This document shows, one piece after another, positions 1 through 9,289 of a stretch of DNA of 64,000 bases. Every line of letters starts with the position of its first letter. Position 1 is the first letter of the stretch. Made by a program: the position numbers and the translations under genes. The stretch lies in contig NZ_CP157355.1 of NCBI RefSeq assembly GCF_040047665.1, positions 310,001 to 374,000 of the forward strand. Reading direction: 5' to 3'. The notes under the pieces are model-generated. The model was given only the letters and a program-made list of their open reading frames with translations. It was not told the origin of the DNA and did not search any database. Origin of the DNA: Chitinibacter sp. FCG-7. Lineage in GTDB: Bacteria > Pseudomonadota > Gammaproteobacteria > Burkholderiales > Chitinibacteraceae.

Positions 1-62
1 TCGCCATCGAGCGCATAAGCCAGATGGGCGGCTTTCCGACTTGCCCCGTCTGGAAACCAACC

Positions 63-1244
63 ATGCTGATTGAACGACTCCCCCACCATCTGGATATTCT
101 GATCGTTGGCGGCGGCCCCGTGGGCGCGCTGCTGGCGCAAAAACTGACGGCCAGCGGCCACGATGTTTTGCTGGTTGAAGCCAAATCGCACATTGGCAAA
201 GACCCGCGTGCGCTGGCCATTGCCCATTCGAGCATCGTGGCACTGCAACAAGCGGGCTTATGGTCAGACCAGCTGGGCGCGACGCCGATCACCCGCGTGC
301 ATGTCTCGCAAGCGGGCACGCTGGGCCGCACGGTGCTGACGGCAGAGGAGCTTGAATTGCCAGAGCTGGGCTGTACCGTACCGTATCAGGCGCTGGCGCA
401 GCATGCGCTGGATGTCGTCGCCGCAGGCCAGGCGCCGCTCGCACTAGGCACACGGGTCAGCGCTGTCCGGCAGATGGCCCGGTTTACGCAGGTCAAACTG
501 CAAACCTCGCACAATGCTCTTGAATCCGAGCACCAGCTCACCTGCCGCTTGCTGGTGCTGGCTGATGGCGGGCAATTGATTGATCAATTGCACGATATCC
601 GGCAAAGCGTTAAATCATACGCACAGCATGCGGTGCTAGCCAAAGTCACCCCCAAGCAGCCTCACGGGGGTATTGCCTTCGAGCGCTTTGCTGATGACGC
701 CCCGCTGGCATTACTCCCCAATGGTATGGATTACACTCTGGTCTGGACGCAAACCCCGGAGCTAGCCGCCGCGCGCCTGGCCTTGTCGGATGAGGCGTTT
801 ATTGCCGAGCTGGAGCAGCGCTTTGCCGACCGGCTCAGCGGATTTAGCGCCGTTGGCGAACGCGCCAGCTGGCCGCTGGCCTTAAAAACACTCAACTCGG
901 TCGTTGGCGAGCGCGTGGTGTTGATTGGCAATGCAGCACAAACACTGCACCCGGTGGCCGGACAAGGCCTGAATCTGGGGCTGCGCGACGCCGAAACGCT
1001 GGCACACGTACTGGCACAAACACCCAAAGCGGCGCTGGGCGAAGCGGCCAGCCTGCAACGCTATCGGCAGCTCAGAGCGCGCGATGCCGGGCTGGTCACG
1101 GCCTTTACCGACAGCCTGATCAGCGTGTTTGACTCGCCCGCCTATCCGATCAAGCACGCCCGCAGCGTTGCGCTGCTGGCGATTGACCAGCTGGCCTGGC
1201 TGCGCAAAGGCTTTGCCAGACGCATGGTCTACGGCGCGCGTTAA
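63..1244 (+). CDS. ubiH: 2-octaprenyl-6-methoxyphenol hydroxylase (UbiH/UbiF/VisC/COQ6 family FAD monooxygenase)
   Basis: Flavoprotein monooxygenase that hydroxylates the ring of ubiquinone precursors at the inner membrane. The protein is 393 residues from this start, matching the usual UbiH length of about 390. An N-terminal Rossmann dinucleotide motif GGGPVG lies at residues 16-21, followed by the Glu that binds the FAD ribose (LLVEA). A central LADGG segment matches the family DG motif. Near residue 290 the segment GNAAQTLHPVAGQGLNLG is the second FAD-binding motif in the form typical of UbiH rather than UbiF. An in-frame ATG at 24 would add 13 residues, but the Rossmann strand is closer to the usual distance from the ATG at 63. 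The ribosome-binding site is weak in either case. The next gene on the same strand begins 21 bp downstream, so they may be cotranscribed. Confidence 0.85.
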   Translation: MLIERLPHHLDILIVGGGPVGALLAQKLTASGHDVLLVEAKSHIGKDPRALAIAHSSIVALQQAGLWSDQLGATPITRVHVSQAGTLGRTVLTAEELELPELGCTVPYQALAQHALDVVAAGQAPLALGTRVSAVRQMARFTQVKLQTSHNALESEHQLTCRLLVLADGGQLIDQLHDIRQSVKSYAQHAVLAKVTPKQPHGGIAFERFADDAPLALLPNGMDYTLVWTQTPELAAARLALSDEAFIAELEQRFADRLSGFSAVGERASWPLALKTLNSVVGERVVLIGNAAQTLHPVAGQGLNLGLRDAETLAHVLAQTPKAALGEAASLQRYRQLRARDAGLVTAFTDSLISVFDSPAYPIKHARSVALLAIDQLAWLRKGFARRMVYGAR

Positions 1245-1265
1245 TCGGCGACGGGAAGGAACACT

Positions 1266-2156
1266 GTGCACACCCTCTATCCGCTGCTGCAAATTATCGC
1301 GCCTGTACTCATTATTGTGCTGATTGGCTGGACTTATGCGCGGCATCGGCCGGTGGACATGAGCGGGGCCAACCGGCTCAATATTGATCTGCTCTCGCCG
1401 CTGCTGGTGTTTAGCGCCATGGCCGGTAAAAATGCCTCGCTACTCACCTACTGGCCGCTGATGCTATGTGCCACGCTCATCGTACTGGGCTCGGGTCTGG
1501 TCGCGTATCTGGTCGCGCGCCGCTCTGGCCTGAACGCCGCTGCATTTAGCGTGCCGCAAATGTTCACCAATACCGGCAATATGGGCCTGCCGCTGTGGCT
1601 CTTCGCGTTTGGTGAAGCCCATTTTCAAGGCGCGGTGGCTATTTTTGTGCTGATCAATTTGCTGCATTTCACGTTGGGCATCAAATTATTCAATCGGCAA
1701 GCACCACTGCTCGATGTACTGAAAACGCCAATGATCTGGGCACTATTGGCCGGATTGGTGGTGCAATATACACAGCTGACGCTGGCCGACTGGCTGCTCA
1801 AGCCCATCAAAATGCTGGGTGAAATCGCCATTCCGCTGATGCTATTCGCGCTCGGTGTGCGCATGGCTCAATTTAAAGTCAGCCGCTGGGGCGCCGGTTT
1901 GCTTGGCGGCATCTTGTGCCCGGTAGTGGGTCTGGCGCTGGCCTGGCCGCTGGCGCATTGGCTGCCACACGCACAGGCTGGCATTTTGCTGCTATTTGGC
2001 GCCCTGCCGCCTGCGGTGCTCAACTATCTACTAGCCGAGCAATACCAGCAAGACCCCGAGCTGGTGGCGGCACAAGTGGTTGCAGGCACCTTGTACGCAC
2101 TGTTGTTTGTGCCACTCTCATTGTGGCTGGCACTCAATACAGCCATAGGGTATTAA
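1266..2156 (+). CDS. Auxin efflux carrier (AEC) family transporter
   Basis: Integral membrane carrier of 296 residues with about ten hydrophobic segments spread along its length, arranged like the AEC/bile-acid-transporter fold (two five-helix halves). Bacterial AEC proteins export or import small carboxylates such as malate or malonate; the substrate cannot be told from sequence. The start is GTG, supported by a good Shine-Dalgarno GGAAGGA at 1254-1260 five bases upstream. The segment TNTGNMGLPLWLFAFG near residue 100 is the conserved TGN motif of the family. The stop codon lies inside a 49-bp palindromic repeat (2148-2196): the last codons GGG TAT TAA form its left end. Confidence 0.8.
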   Translation: MHTLYPLLQIIAPVLIIVLIGWTYARHRPVDMSGANRLNIDLLSPLLVFSAMAGKNASLLTYWPLMLCATLIVLGSGLVAYLVARRSGLNAAAFSVPQMFTNTGNMGLPLWLFAFGEAHFQGAVAIFVLINLLHFTLGIKLFNRQAPLLDVLKTPMIWALLAGLVVQYTQLTLADWLLKPIKMLGEIAIPLMLFALGVRMAQFKVSRWGAGLLGGILCPVVGLALAWPLAHWLPHAQAGILLLFGALPPAVLNYLLAEQYQQDPELVAAQVVAGTLYALLFVPLSLWLALNTAIGY

Positions 2157-2196
2157 GCTGCAAGGCAATACCAGATAGCGCCATATGGACATACCC
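2148..2196. repeat. 49-bp hairpin repeat, copy 1
   Basis: Ends are GGGTAT (2148-2153) and ATACCC (2191-2196), exactly 49 bp apart end to end. The left end overlaps the last two codons and stop of the AEC transporter gene. Same length and same termini as the copies at 9957, 12533, 32958, 35837, 37130, 38418, 39745 and 55310. Confidence 0.7.
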
Positions 2197-2213
2197 CTGA
2201 GGAATATATCCAC

Positions 2214-4709
2214 TCAGACTTTTGGCATCATTGCCGCAATTTCGGCTGCGGGCAATGGTTTGGCGTAATAAAACCCCTGCAGCGTATCGCAGCCAGCTGC
2301 ACGCAGCGCCAGCATTTGCGCCTCGGTTTCTACGCCTTCAGCCACCACACTGAGGCTGAGTTTTTTCGCCATCGCCACAATACTCTGGGCAATCGCCAGA
2401 TCGTCGTCGTTTTGCGGAATGCCGGTGATAAACGAGCGATCAATTTTCAGAATATCAAGCGGCAAGTGCTTGAGCTGGGACAGCGAAGAATACCCAGTGC
2501 CAAAATCATCAATCGCCAGCGTTACGCCCATGGCCTTGAGCGCATTCATAATATCAACTACTTCATTGATACGGTGCATGATCAGGCTTTCGGTCACTTC
2601 CAGCTCAAGCAGATAGGCCGGAAAGCCCGTTTCAGCCAGCACGCTGGAGACTTGCTCAAGCAATACGCCAGGCTTGAACTGGCGAACCGACAAATTCACC
2701 GCCACTTTGGGCACCAGCAAACCCGATTCGCGCCACTGCTGGGCTGTGCGGCAGGCCTGTAGCAAAACCCAGTGGCCAATTGGCACAATCAGGCCGGTTT
2801 CTTCGGCAATCGGGATAAATTCTGCCGGTGAAATCCAGCCCATTTCCGGGTGCTGCCAGCGCAGTAAACACTCCATGCCACTGAGCTGCCCTGTCGCCAG
2901 ATTCATCTGCGGCTGATAGACCAGCTGCAGCTGATTGCGCTCCAGCGCAAAGCGCAAAGCGGCTTGCACTGAAAATTGCTGGGTATTGAGGCTGTTCATT
3001 TCATGGGCATAAAACTGATAAGCATTTTTGCCTAGATCCTTGGCGCGGTACATGGCCAGATCGGCATTGCGCATCAGTTGCGAAGCGATACTGCCGTCAT
3101 TCGGATACATGCTGATGCCGATCGAGCCGGTGACAAACAGCGCTTGCCCATCAATCAGATAGCTTTCGGCCATCGCCTGCAGCAAGCGTTCGGCCACCTG
3201 CGAGACCTGCTGCACCTGATGGATGTTTTCCAGCACAATGGTAAATTCATCACCGCCCAGACGTGCCACCACATCATCCTGCTTCAGATGCATGCGCAGC
3301 CGCTGCGCCACAATTCGCAGCAGCTGATCACCCACATCGTGCCCCAGCGTATCGTTGATCGACTTGAAGCGGTCCAGATCAATAAACAGCAGCGCCAGAC
3401 CACGCCGCTTGGTGCTGGCCCGGATCAGCGCCTTGGCCAGCTCTTCGTGAAAACCATTGCGATTGAGCAAATCGGTGAGTGAATCATGGCGCGCCAGATA
3501 GTGCGCCCGCTGCTCGGCCTGTTTGCGGCTGGTGTAATCAGAGAAAATACCGACGTAGCGATTAAGCCTCCCCTCCAGATCATGCACCGCACTGATCGAG
3601 AGCCAGGCCGGATACAGCTCGCCATCCTTGCGCTTGTCCTGCATTTCGCCTTCCCAGTGGCCAGTTTGCTGTAATTGCTCCAGCAAATGCCGCTGCGAAT
3701 GATTGGGATTGCCGGGCCGCGTATCAAAAATGCGGGAAGGACGGCCCAGTGCATCGGCTTCCGAATAACCGGTAATCCGGCTAAATGCCGGGTTGACCGC
3801 CAGCACTTTGTGCTGGCTGGAAATAAGCATAATGCCTTCGGAGGCGTGGTTAAATACCTGCTTGGCAATGCGGGCATCGGCCAGAGCCTGCTCGCTTTCG
3901 CGGCGGATCACGGCAATCAGTATTCCCATTTGCAACGCCATGCCCAGCAATACCAATTGCTGCAGCATCTGCTCGCCGGGCAAGCCCGCGGCCACCGATG
4001 GGCTCCCCAAAATCAGCAGCAGCACCAGCGCAATCAAGCTGTTACCCACCTGCCCCAGCCGCAATGAAGACCAAGCCAGCAGGGGAAAACACAGGTAAGT
4101 GAGTTGCAAACTATCGTGATAGCGATCCGACAACAGCAGCATGGCACCGCAAGCGGCGATCGAAACTAGGGTAGTCGCTTCTATCAACCAATTAGCCCTC
4201 AGCTCGCGAATTTCATCCTGTAGCGCCAGAAAACCGGGCACCACAATCAGTATGCCCAAGGCTTGCCCCAGCCAGAGCAGCGTAAAGCCACTTTGCCAGC
4301 TCTGATCACCGCCAGCCAACGGCAGCAGATCGCTAAGCAACCACGCATAAACCGCACAGGACACACCCGCTGCCGACCAGAGCAGGCACAAAGCGTGCCG
4401 GGTTTTGAATTCAGTCAAAGGTGCAGGATAAGCCAGCAAGAAAAACGAGAAGGCGCAGCAGGCCGCTTTGGCCGTAGCCAGCAGCAGCACTTGGGCAAGA
4501 GGCAAAGCCAGCAAAAGACCGGGCAGACACATCAGCAGCGCTAGCCAGGGCAAAATCCGCCAGCCGTGTTGCAATAGCGCGGCCAGCGCCACGCCTCCGG
4601 CCAGACTGACCGGACCAAAGCTGTTTCCTGTTCGGAGCAAGGCTGAATCGAGCAGACAACACAATAGATAGGCGAGTAGCCAAAGACTCGTTGAAAGATG
4701 CAGTTTCAC
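2214..4709 (-). CDS. MASE1-PAS-GGDEF-EAL membrane c-di-GMP turnover protein
   Basis: Bifunctional-type cyclic di-GMP enzyme of 831 residues. The N-terminal ~270 residues are strongly hydrophobic, with about eight membrane spans, and resemble the MASE1 sensor domain. A PAS domain follows (about 285-400; HASEGIMLISS, NPAFSRITGYSE). Next is a GGDEF domain (about 405-565) with an intact RLGGDEF signature. The C-terminal EAL domain (about 580-825) reads ECLLRW instead of EALLRW at its signature, but keeps the catalytic Glu, DDFGTGYSSL, the KIDRSF lysine and the AEGVET loop, so phosphodiesterase activity remains plausible. It is divergently oriented to the response regulator gene at 4853 with 143 bp between them. 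Which activity dominates in the cell cannot be read from sequence. Confidence 0.88.
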   Translation of the reverse strand: MKLHLSTSLWLLAYLLCCLLDSALLRTGNSFGPVSLAGGVALAALLQHGWRILPWLALLMCLPGLLLALPLAQVLLLATAKAACCAFSFFLLAYPAPLTEFKTRHALCLLWSAAGVSCAVYAWLLSDLLPLAGGDQSWQSGFTLLWLGQALGILIVVPGFLALQDEIRELRANWLIEATTLVSIAACGAMLLLSDRYHDSLQLTYLCFPLLAWSSLRLGQVGNSLIALVLLLILGSPSVAAGLPGEQMLQQLVLLGMALQMGILIAVIRRESEQALADARIAKQVFNHASEGIMLISSQHKVLAVNPAFSRITGYSEADALGRPSRIFDTRPGNPNHSQRHLLEQLQQTGHWEGEMQDKRKDGELYPAWLSISAVHDLEGRLNRYVGIFSDYTSRKQAEQRAHYLARHDSLTDLLNRNGFHEELAKALIRASTKRRGLALLFIDLDRFKSINDTLGHDVGDQLLRIVAQRLRMHLKQDDVVARLGGDEFTIVLENIHQVQQVSQVAERLLQAMAESYLIDGQALFVTGSIGISMYPNDGSIASQLMRNADLAMYRAKDLGKNAYQFYAHEMNSLNTQQFSVQAALRFALERNQLQLVYQPQMNLATGQLSGMECLLRWQHPEMGWISPAEFIPIAEETGLIVPIGHWVLLQACRTAQQWRESGLLVPKVAVNLSVRQFKPGVLLEQVSSVLAETGFPAYLLELEVTESLIMHRINEVVDIMNALKAMGVTLAIDDFGTGYSSLSQLKHLPLDILKIDRSFITGIPQNDDDLAIAQSIVAMAKKLSLSVVAEGVETEAQMLALRAAGCDTLQGFYYAKPLPAAEIAAMMPKV

Positions 4710-4852
4710 GGTTGCCGGCTAGTTAAGGAGACGCTAATGATAGGCTGACATCTTTCCTCGTTTTGCTTTTTTAGTCCATCAATACCAATAAGACTGAGCA
4801 TTAGAGCCAACAACTGCTAAAGTAGGGAAATCAGACCAAGAGCTTTTCCTGT

Positions 4853-7027
4853 ATGAGTGACGACCTCCTCGTCTTTGCCAATGAAGACCTTCCCGGCGCC
4901 GAATCCACACTGCCTGCATGGCCCATTCTGATTGTTGATGACGATCAGGACATCCATTTAAGTACCAGTCTGGCGCTGAAAAACACCCAGTTGCTGGGCA
5001 GAAATATCGATCTGGTTCACGCCTACAGCGCACGGGAAGCATTCGAAATTCTGCTCACACGGAATGACTTTGCCGTGATCTTGCTCGATGTCGTGATGGA
5101 AAACGATTTTGCCGGGCTGGATCTGGTGGCCAAGATTCGCGGCATTCTGGGTTTGAAAGAAGTGCGCATCATCTTACGTACTGGCCAGCCGGGTCTGGCC
5201 CCCGAGCCTGGCATTTTCAATTTGCACGACATCAATGATTATCGTCTGAAAACCGAGCTCACCAGCAATCGCCTGATTACTGCTTTGTCTTCAGCTTTAC
5301 GCAGCTACGCACAGATTTGCGCCATCTCGGCCAATCGCCGCGGGCTGGAAATGATTGTGCACGCCGAAACCGAATTGATGGAATGCACCAATTTCAAAGA
5401 CTTTGCCCAGGCTATTCTGGATCATGCCCCACGTATTTTTGACCGACCTTGTATCGGCTTTGTCGCCAAAATTCATACCCCGCCCCAATTCACAGCGACA
5501 GCCAACGATCTGGGCGCATGCAGTACCGAGTTACTCGCCAGCGCCCTGCACCTGCTCTCGCAGCGCCCGCAATCGGGCAGCCACCATTTCAGTGCACGCG
5601 AAATCTGGCTACACCTGCAGGCGGGTCATGATCAGGCGGTCATTTACCTGCAATTTAAAACCCTGCTGACCGAATTTGGCAATTTTGAGCAAATTGCCAG
5701 CGTTTTTGCGACCAATACTTCGGCTTCGCTGGGGCATTTATGCCAGCTTGAGCGTTTGAACTATCTGGCTTATCACGATGAAATGACCCAGCTGGGCAAT
5801 CGCAGCTGGTTTATTGAGCAGCTTGGCCATGTACCGCGCAGCCGCCATGAAGCACAGGCGGTGGTGATTCTGGACTTGTGCCGTTTTTCCGACATCAATG
5901 ACGGGCTGGGTTATGAAGTGGGCAATGCACTGTTGCACTCGCTGGCGCAGCGCCTCAAGCATCATTTTGCCAGCAAGGATACACTGGTGGCCCGTCTGGG
6001 CAACGACGTTTTCGGGCTGTTTGGCCCGATCAGGCATGTCAACCCGGATCAGTTATTCCAGCTCTTTGACTCTCCGCTACAGGCGCAGCAGCATACAATT
6101 CCGGTGCAGATTGCGCTGGGAATTCGCAGCCTGAATCAGGATCAGGCCAATGGCTTGCAATTGCTTGAGCAGGCCAATATTGCCCTGAATCAGGCCAAGA
6201 CCAAAACCCATCCGCGCTGGGCGAGTTTTGTCCCCGAGATGGAGGCCAATACCCGCTGGCGCCACGAGATCATCCGCCAGTTGCGCTCGGCATTTCACCA
6301 TCAGCAATTGCAGATCTGGTATCAGCCACAGATCAATCTGGCCAACAACCAGGTCAGCGGGATTGAAGCGCTGATGCGCTGGCCGGGCGAAAACGGCTTT
6401 ATCCACCCCCCTGCCGTCTTTATTCCGCTGGCCGAATACTCGGGTCTGATCGTGGAAATGGGCGACTGGGTCATTGATGAAGCATGCCGGGCGTACAAGG
6501 AAATCGCTCTACTCGCCAATGCCCCCGCCCGCGTGGCCGTGAATGTCAGCACCCCGCAATTCCGTTCCGGCAATCTGGTCCAAAGCGTCAACCAGGCGCT
6601 GCGCAAACACCGGTTGCCTGCCAATATACTCGAGCTGGAAATCACCGAAAGCATTGCGATGGACGAGCCGGACACCGTCCGCAGCTGCCTGGCGGCGCTA
6701 CGACTGCTTGGGGTTGAAATTGCGATTGATGATTTTGGCACGGGTTATTCTTCACTCGGCCAATTGCATGCACTGCCGGTCGATAGCCTGAAAATCGACA
6801 AGAGTTTTGTTGATGATCTGGCGCACTCCAAATCCGGGCTATATGTCGAGCTGATCATTGATCTGGCGCAGCGGCTGGGTTTATCGACGATTGCCGAAGG
6901 CGTGGAAACCGAGGTACAGGCCGAGCGCCTCAAAGCACTGGGCTGCACGGTGGCGCAAGGGTATTTTTATGGAAAGCCAATGCCGCTTGATGAGCTCAAG
7001 CGCTGGTTACTGGCACGCCAAGGGTAA
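4853..7027 (+). CDS. Response regulator with DUF3369, degenerate GGDEF and EAL domains
   Basis: Cytoplasmic 724-residue protein lacking membrane segments. The N-terminal receiver domain (about 22-150) shows the acidic pair in ILIVDDDQD, the phosphoacceptor Asp in ILLDVVME and the conserved Lys in YRLKTEL. Residues about 150-320 match DUF3369, a sensory region usually found directly after a receiver. The GGDEF-like domain reads RLGNDVFGLF, so the GGDEF signature is lost and cyclase activity is unlikely. The EAL domain retains EALMRW, DDFGTGYSSL, KIDKSF and AEGVET and should be an active c-di-GMP phosphodiesterase. The partner histidine kinase is not in the window. The gene is divergent from the MASE1-GGDEF-EAL gene, and a shared regulatory region is likely. 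Confidence 0.88.
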   Translation: MSDDLLVFANEDLPGAESTLPAWPILIVDDDQDIHLSTSLALKNTQLLGRNIDLVHAYSAREAFEILLTRNDFAVILLDVVMENDFAGLDLVAKIRGILGLKEVRIILRTGQPGLAPEPGIFNLHDINDYRLKTELTSNRLITALSSALRSYAQICAISANRRGLEMIVHAETELMECTNFKDFAQAILDHAPRIFDRPCIGFVAKIHTPPQFTATANDLGACSTELLASALHLLSQRPQSGSHHFSAREIWLHLQAGHDQAVIYLQFKTLLTEFGNFEQIASVFATNTSASLGHLCQLERLNYLAYHDEMTQLGNRSWFIEQLGHVPRSRHEAQAVVILDLCRFSDINDGLGYEVGNALLHSLAQRLKHHFASKDTLVARLGNDVFGLFGPIRHVNPDQLFQLFDSPLQAQQHTIPVQIALGIRSLNQDQANGLQLLEQANIALNQAKTKTHPRWASFVPEMEANTRWRHEIIRQLRSAFHHQQLQIWYQPQINLANNQVSGIEALMRWPGENGFIHPPAVFIPLAEYSGLIVEMGDWVIDEACRAYKEIALLANAPARVAVNVSTPQFRSGNLVQSVNQALRKHRLPANILELEITESIAMDEPDTVRSCLAALRLLGVEIAIDDFGTGYSSLGQLHALPVDSLKIDKSFVDDLAHSKSGLYVELIIDLAQRLGLSTIAEGVETEVQAERLKALGCTVAQGYFYGKPMPLDELKRWLLARQG

Positions 7028-7060
7028 TCCTTGGCGCGCTTTGCAGATTAAAAGGCAGGC

Positions 7061-7531
7061 TTAGTGTTTTTCACCCGGCGCAACGCCTTTGGAGCCCATA
7101 GCCTCAACGCGCACTTTCACTTCAACCACCCCCGCTTTGGCAAAAGTCAGTTTGAGCGGGATTTTTTCCCCTTCCTTCAAACCTTGCTTTAAGTTGATCA
7201 GCATAATGTGCAAGCCACCCGGCGCCAGCTTTAGCTCGCCTCGGGCAGGCACTGCCAGACTTTCGACCTTGCGCATTTTCATCACGCCGTCGAGCATTTC
7301 CATCTGGTGCAATTCGGCCACTTCGGCCACCGCGCTTTCCGCTTTCAGCAGCGTATCGCCTTCTGCACCCAGATTATTTACCGATAAAAATACGCCCCCC
7401 ATCTTGGCCGCCGGCGGCGTCGCTCTAGTCCAAGGGTGGGCTATTTTCAGATCTCCGACCTGATAGTCGTGTGCCAGCGCGGTACTCATGGCCAGCATCA
7501 GCGCCAAACCCAGTTTCATTCCTGCTTTCAT
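7061..7531 (-). CDS. Periplasmic copper chaperone PCu(A)C family
   Basis: Small secreted copper-binding protein that delivers Cu(I) to the CuA site of cytochrome oxidase. The start at 7531 is chosen so that a classical signal peptide (MKAGMKLGLALMLAMSTALA) begins the protein; a longer frame would add six residues before it. The mature part carries the family copper ligands in the pattern HxxxM near the middle (HQMEMLDGVMKM) and HIM near the C-terminus (GGLHIMLINL), with the GGxHxM signature of DUF461/PCuAC proteins. It stands alone between the EAL-domain gene and pepD; no cytochrome oxidase gene is nearby. Confidence 0.85.
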   Translation of the reverse strand: MKAGMKLGLALMLAMSTALAHDYQVGDLKIAHPWTRATPPAAKMGGVFLSVNNLGAEGDTLLKAESAVAEVAELHQMEMLDGVMKMRKVESLAVPARGELKLAPGGLHIMLINLKQGLKEGEKIPLKLTFAKAGVVEVKVRVEAMGSKGVAPGEKH

Positions 7532-7607
7532 GGTTGACCCCAGTGTCATATGTGATTATTTACCCAATGTGCATGGCAGCAGCCCATATTTCAAGCCCCG
7601 GGCGCAA

Positions 7608-9098
7608 TTACTTTTGCGCTATCGGCGTTGATTCGGCCTCGGTTTTCTCGGCCACGGCCGCCAGCGCCGATTGCAGTAATTGCCAGAACTGGGCCACCGA
7701 GCTGATTTCAACACGCTCGTCCGGCGAATGGGCACCACGGATGGTCGGGCCAAACGAGACCATTTCAAGCTCGGGATAGGCACGGCCGATCAATCCGCAT
7801 TCGAGCCCGGCATGAATCACTTTGACCGCCGGGGCGTGACCATACAATTGCTGGTAGACATCCTGCAGCAGTTTTAACGCCGCCGAATCCGTATCCGGCG
7901 CCCAACCGGGGTAAGCGCCCGAAGCTTCGACGCCCAGGCGAGCCAGCCTGGCCAGTGCTTCGATCATGGTTTGTAGCTCGTGCAAACCGCTATCAGTGAG
8001 TGAGCGCAGCATCAGCACGGCCTCGAAACGGCGCTCGTCGATTTTGACCACTCCCAGATTATTGGAAGTCTCGACCACACCGGCAATCTGCTGACTCCAG
8101 CGGCGCACGCCATGCGGCAAAGCCAGCAGCAAATCAATCGCCAGTACGGTATCTGCGGCGGTTAAGGCCAGTGAATTACCTGCCTCGGCATCACTCACGC
8201 TCAAGTGCAGTGCGGGCTCACTCTCGCCCAGCTCGGCCTGCAAAATCTGTTTGAAGAGCTCGACACAGCGGGCAAACTGCACCGCATCACAGGCCGGAAT
8301 CGCCAGCTGAGCAAAGGCTTCGCGCGGTAAGGCATTGCGCAGCGTGCCGCCCCGAAAATTCAGCAGCCGGGCATCAAACCGGGGTATTGCCTCAGAGAGC
8401 AATCTGGCCAACAGTTTGATGGCATTACCCCTCTCTAGATGAATATCCACCCCGGAATGCCCGCCCTTCAATCCATTCAACACCAGATCCCGCACCACAT
8501 AACCAGCGGGCAGCGCTTCATGATGCAAGGAGCGATTCAAGCTGATGTCCATGCCGCCAGCACAGCCGACATAAATCTCGCCCCAGTCTTCGGTGTCCAG
8601 ATTCAGCAGCAGGTGCCCTTGCAGCAAACCCGGCTCCAAACCTTGCGCGCCACTCATCCCGGCTTCTTCATCCAGCGTGAACAACACCTCCAGCGGCCCG
8701 TGCACAACCTCCGGGCTTTCCAGCACGGCCAGCGCTGCGGCGACGCCAATGCCGTTATCGGCACCCAGCGTCGTGCCGCAAGCACTGACCCAGCCATCGA
8801 CAATCCGGGGCTGAATCGGGTCGCGGATGAAATCATGCTTGGTCGCTTCATTTTTTTGCGCCACCATATCCAGATGCGCCTGCAGAACCACGCCAAGACG
8901 GTTCTCCATCCCGGCACTGGCCGCCTTGCGGATAATCAGATTGCCCACGCGATCAAGCTGGGTTGAGAGTCCACGCGCCTGCGCCCAGGCCTGAATGTGG
9001 TCACGCAGCGCAGTTTCGTGTTTTGACGGGCGGGGAAAGCGGCAGATTTGCGCAAAGTGCTGCCACAATTGTGGCGGGGAAAGCTGTTCAATCGACAT
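7608..9098 (-). CDS. pepD: Cytosol nonspecific dipeptidase (aminoacyl-histidine dipeptidase)
   Basis: M20-family dinuclear zinc dipeptidase of 496 residues that cleaves Xaa-His and many other dipeptides in the cytosol. The metal-binding and catalytic segments are visible: HLDMV, then GADNGIG, then LDEEAGM with the catalytic Glu pair, and a C-terminal H-A-G-L-E-C-G segment. The start is placed at MSIEQLSP (9098), which matches the usual PepD N-terminus; the frame remains open for 19 further codons upstream, but these carry no conserved sequence. Length agrees with E. coli PepD (485). Confidence 0.88.
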   Translation of the reverse strand: MSIEQLSPPQLWQHFAQICRFPRPSKHETALRDHIQAWAQARGLSTQLDRVGNLIIRKAASAGMENRLGVVLQAHLDMVAQKNEATKHDFIRDPIQPRIVDGWVSACGTTLGADNGIGVAAALAVLESPEVVHGPLEVLFTLDEEAGMSGAQGLEPGLLQGHLLLNLDTEDWGEIYVGCAGGMDISLNRSLHHEALPAGYVVRDLVLNGLKGGHSGVDIHLERGNAIKLLARLLSEAIPRFDARLLNFRGGTLRNALPREAFAQLAIPACDAVQFARCVELFKQILQAELGESEPALHLSVSDAEAGNSLALTAADTVLAIDLLLALPHGVRRWSQQIAGVVETSNNLGVVKIDERRFEAVLMLRSLTDSGLHELQTMIEALARLARLGVEASGAYPGWAPDTDSAALKLLQDVYQQLYGHAPAVKVIHAGLECGLIGRAYPELEMVSFGPTIRGAHSPDERVEISSVAQFWQLLQSALAAVAEKTEAESTPIAQK

Positions 9099-9289
9099 AG
9101 GCAGGAATCGTTTACCGTAGTTATACAACGTAATAACAAATGCGTAGCCCAGCATATCACTACATGCACAACACGCCCATCAGGAGATGCCGCGATGTGT
9201 TTTATCCACTCAAAACTTGGGTTAAAACAAACTTCGACCTGCCAATACCCCTTAGGATATAGCTAAACAACACTTAGCCGAGTGACATC

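Noticed and set aside
9200..9289. FNR/ANR site upstream of rquA
   Set aside because: TTGGGTTAAAACAA is only a weak resemblance to TTGAT-N4-ATCAA and lacks both half-sites.
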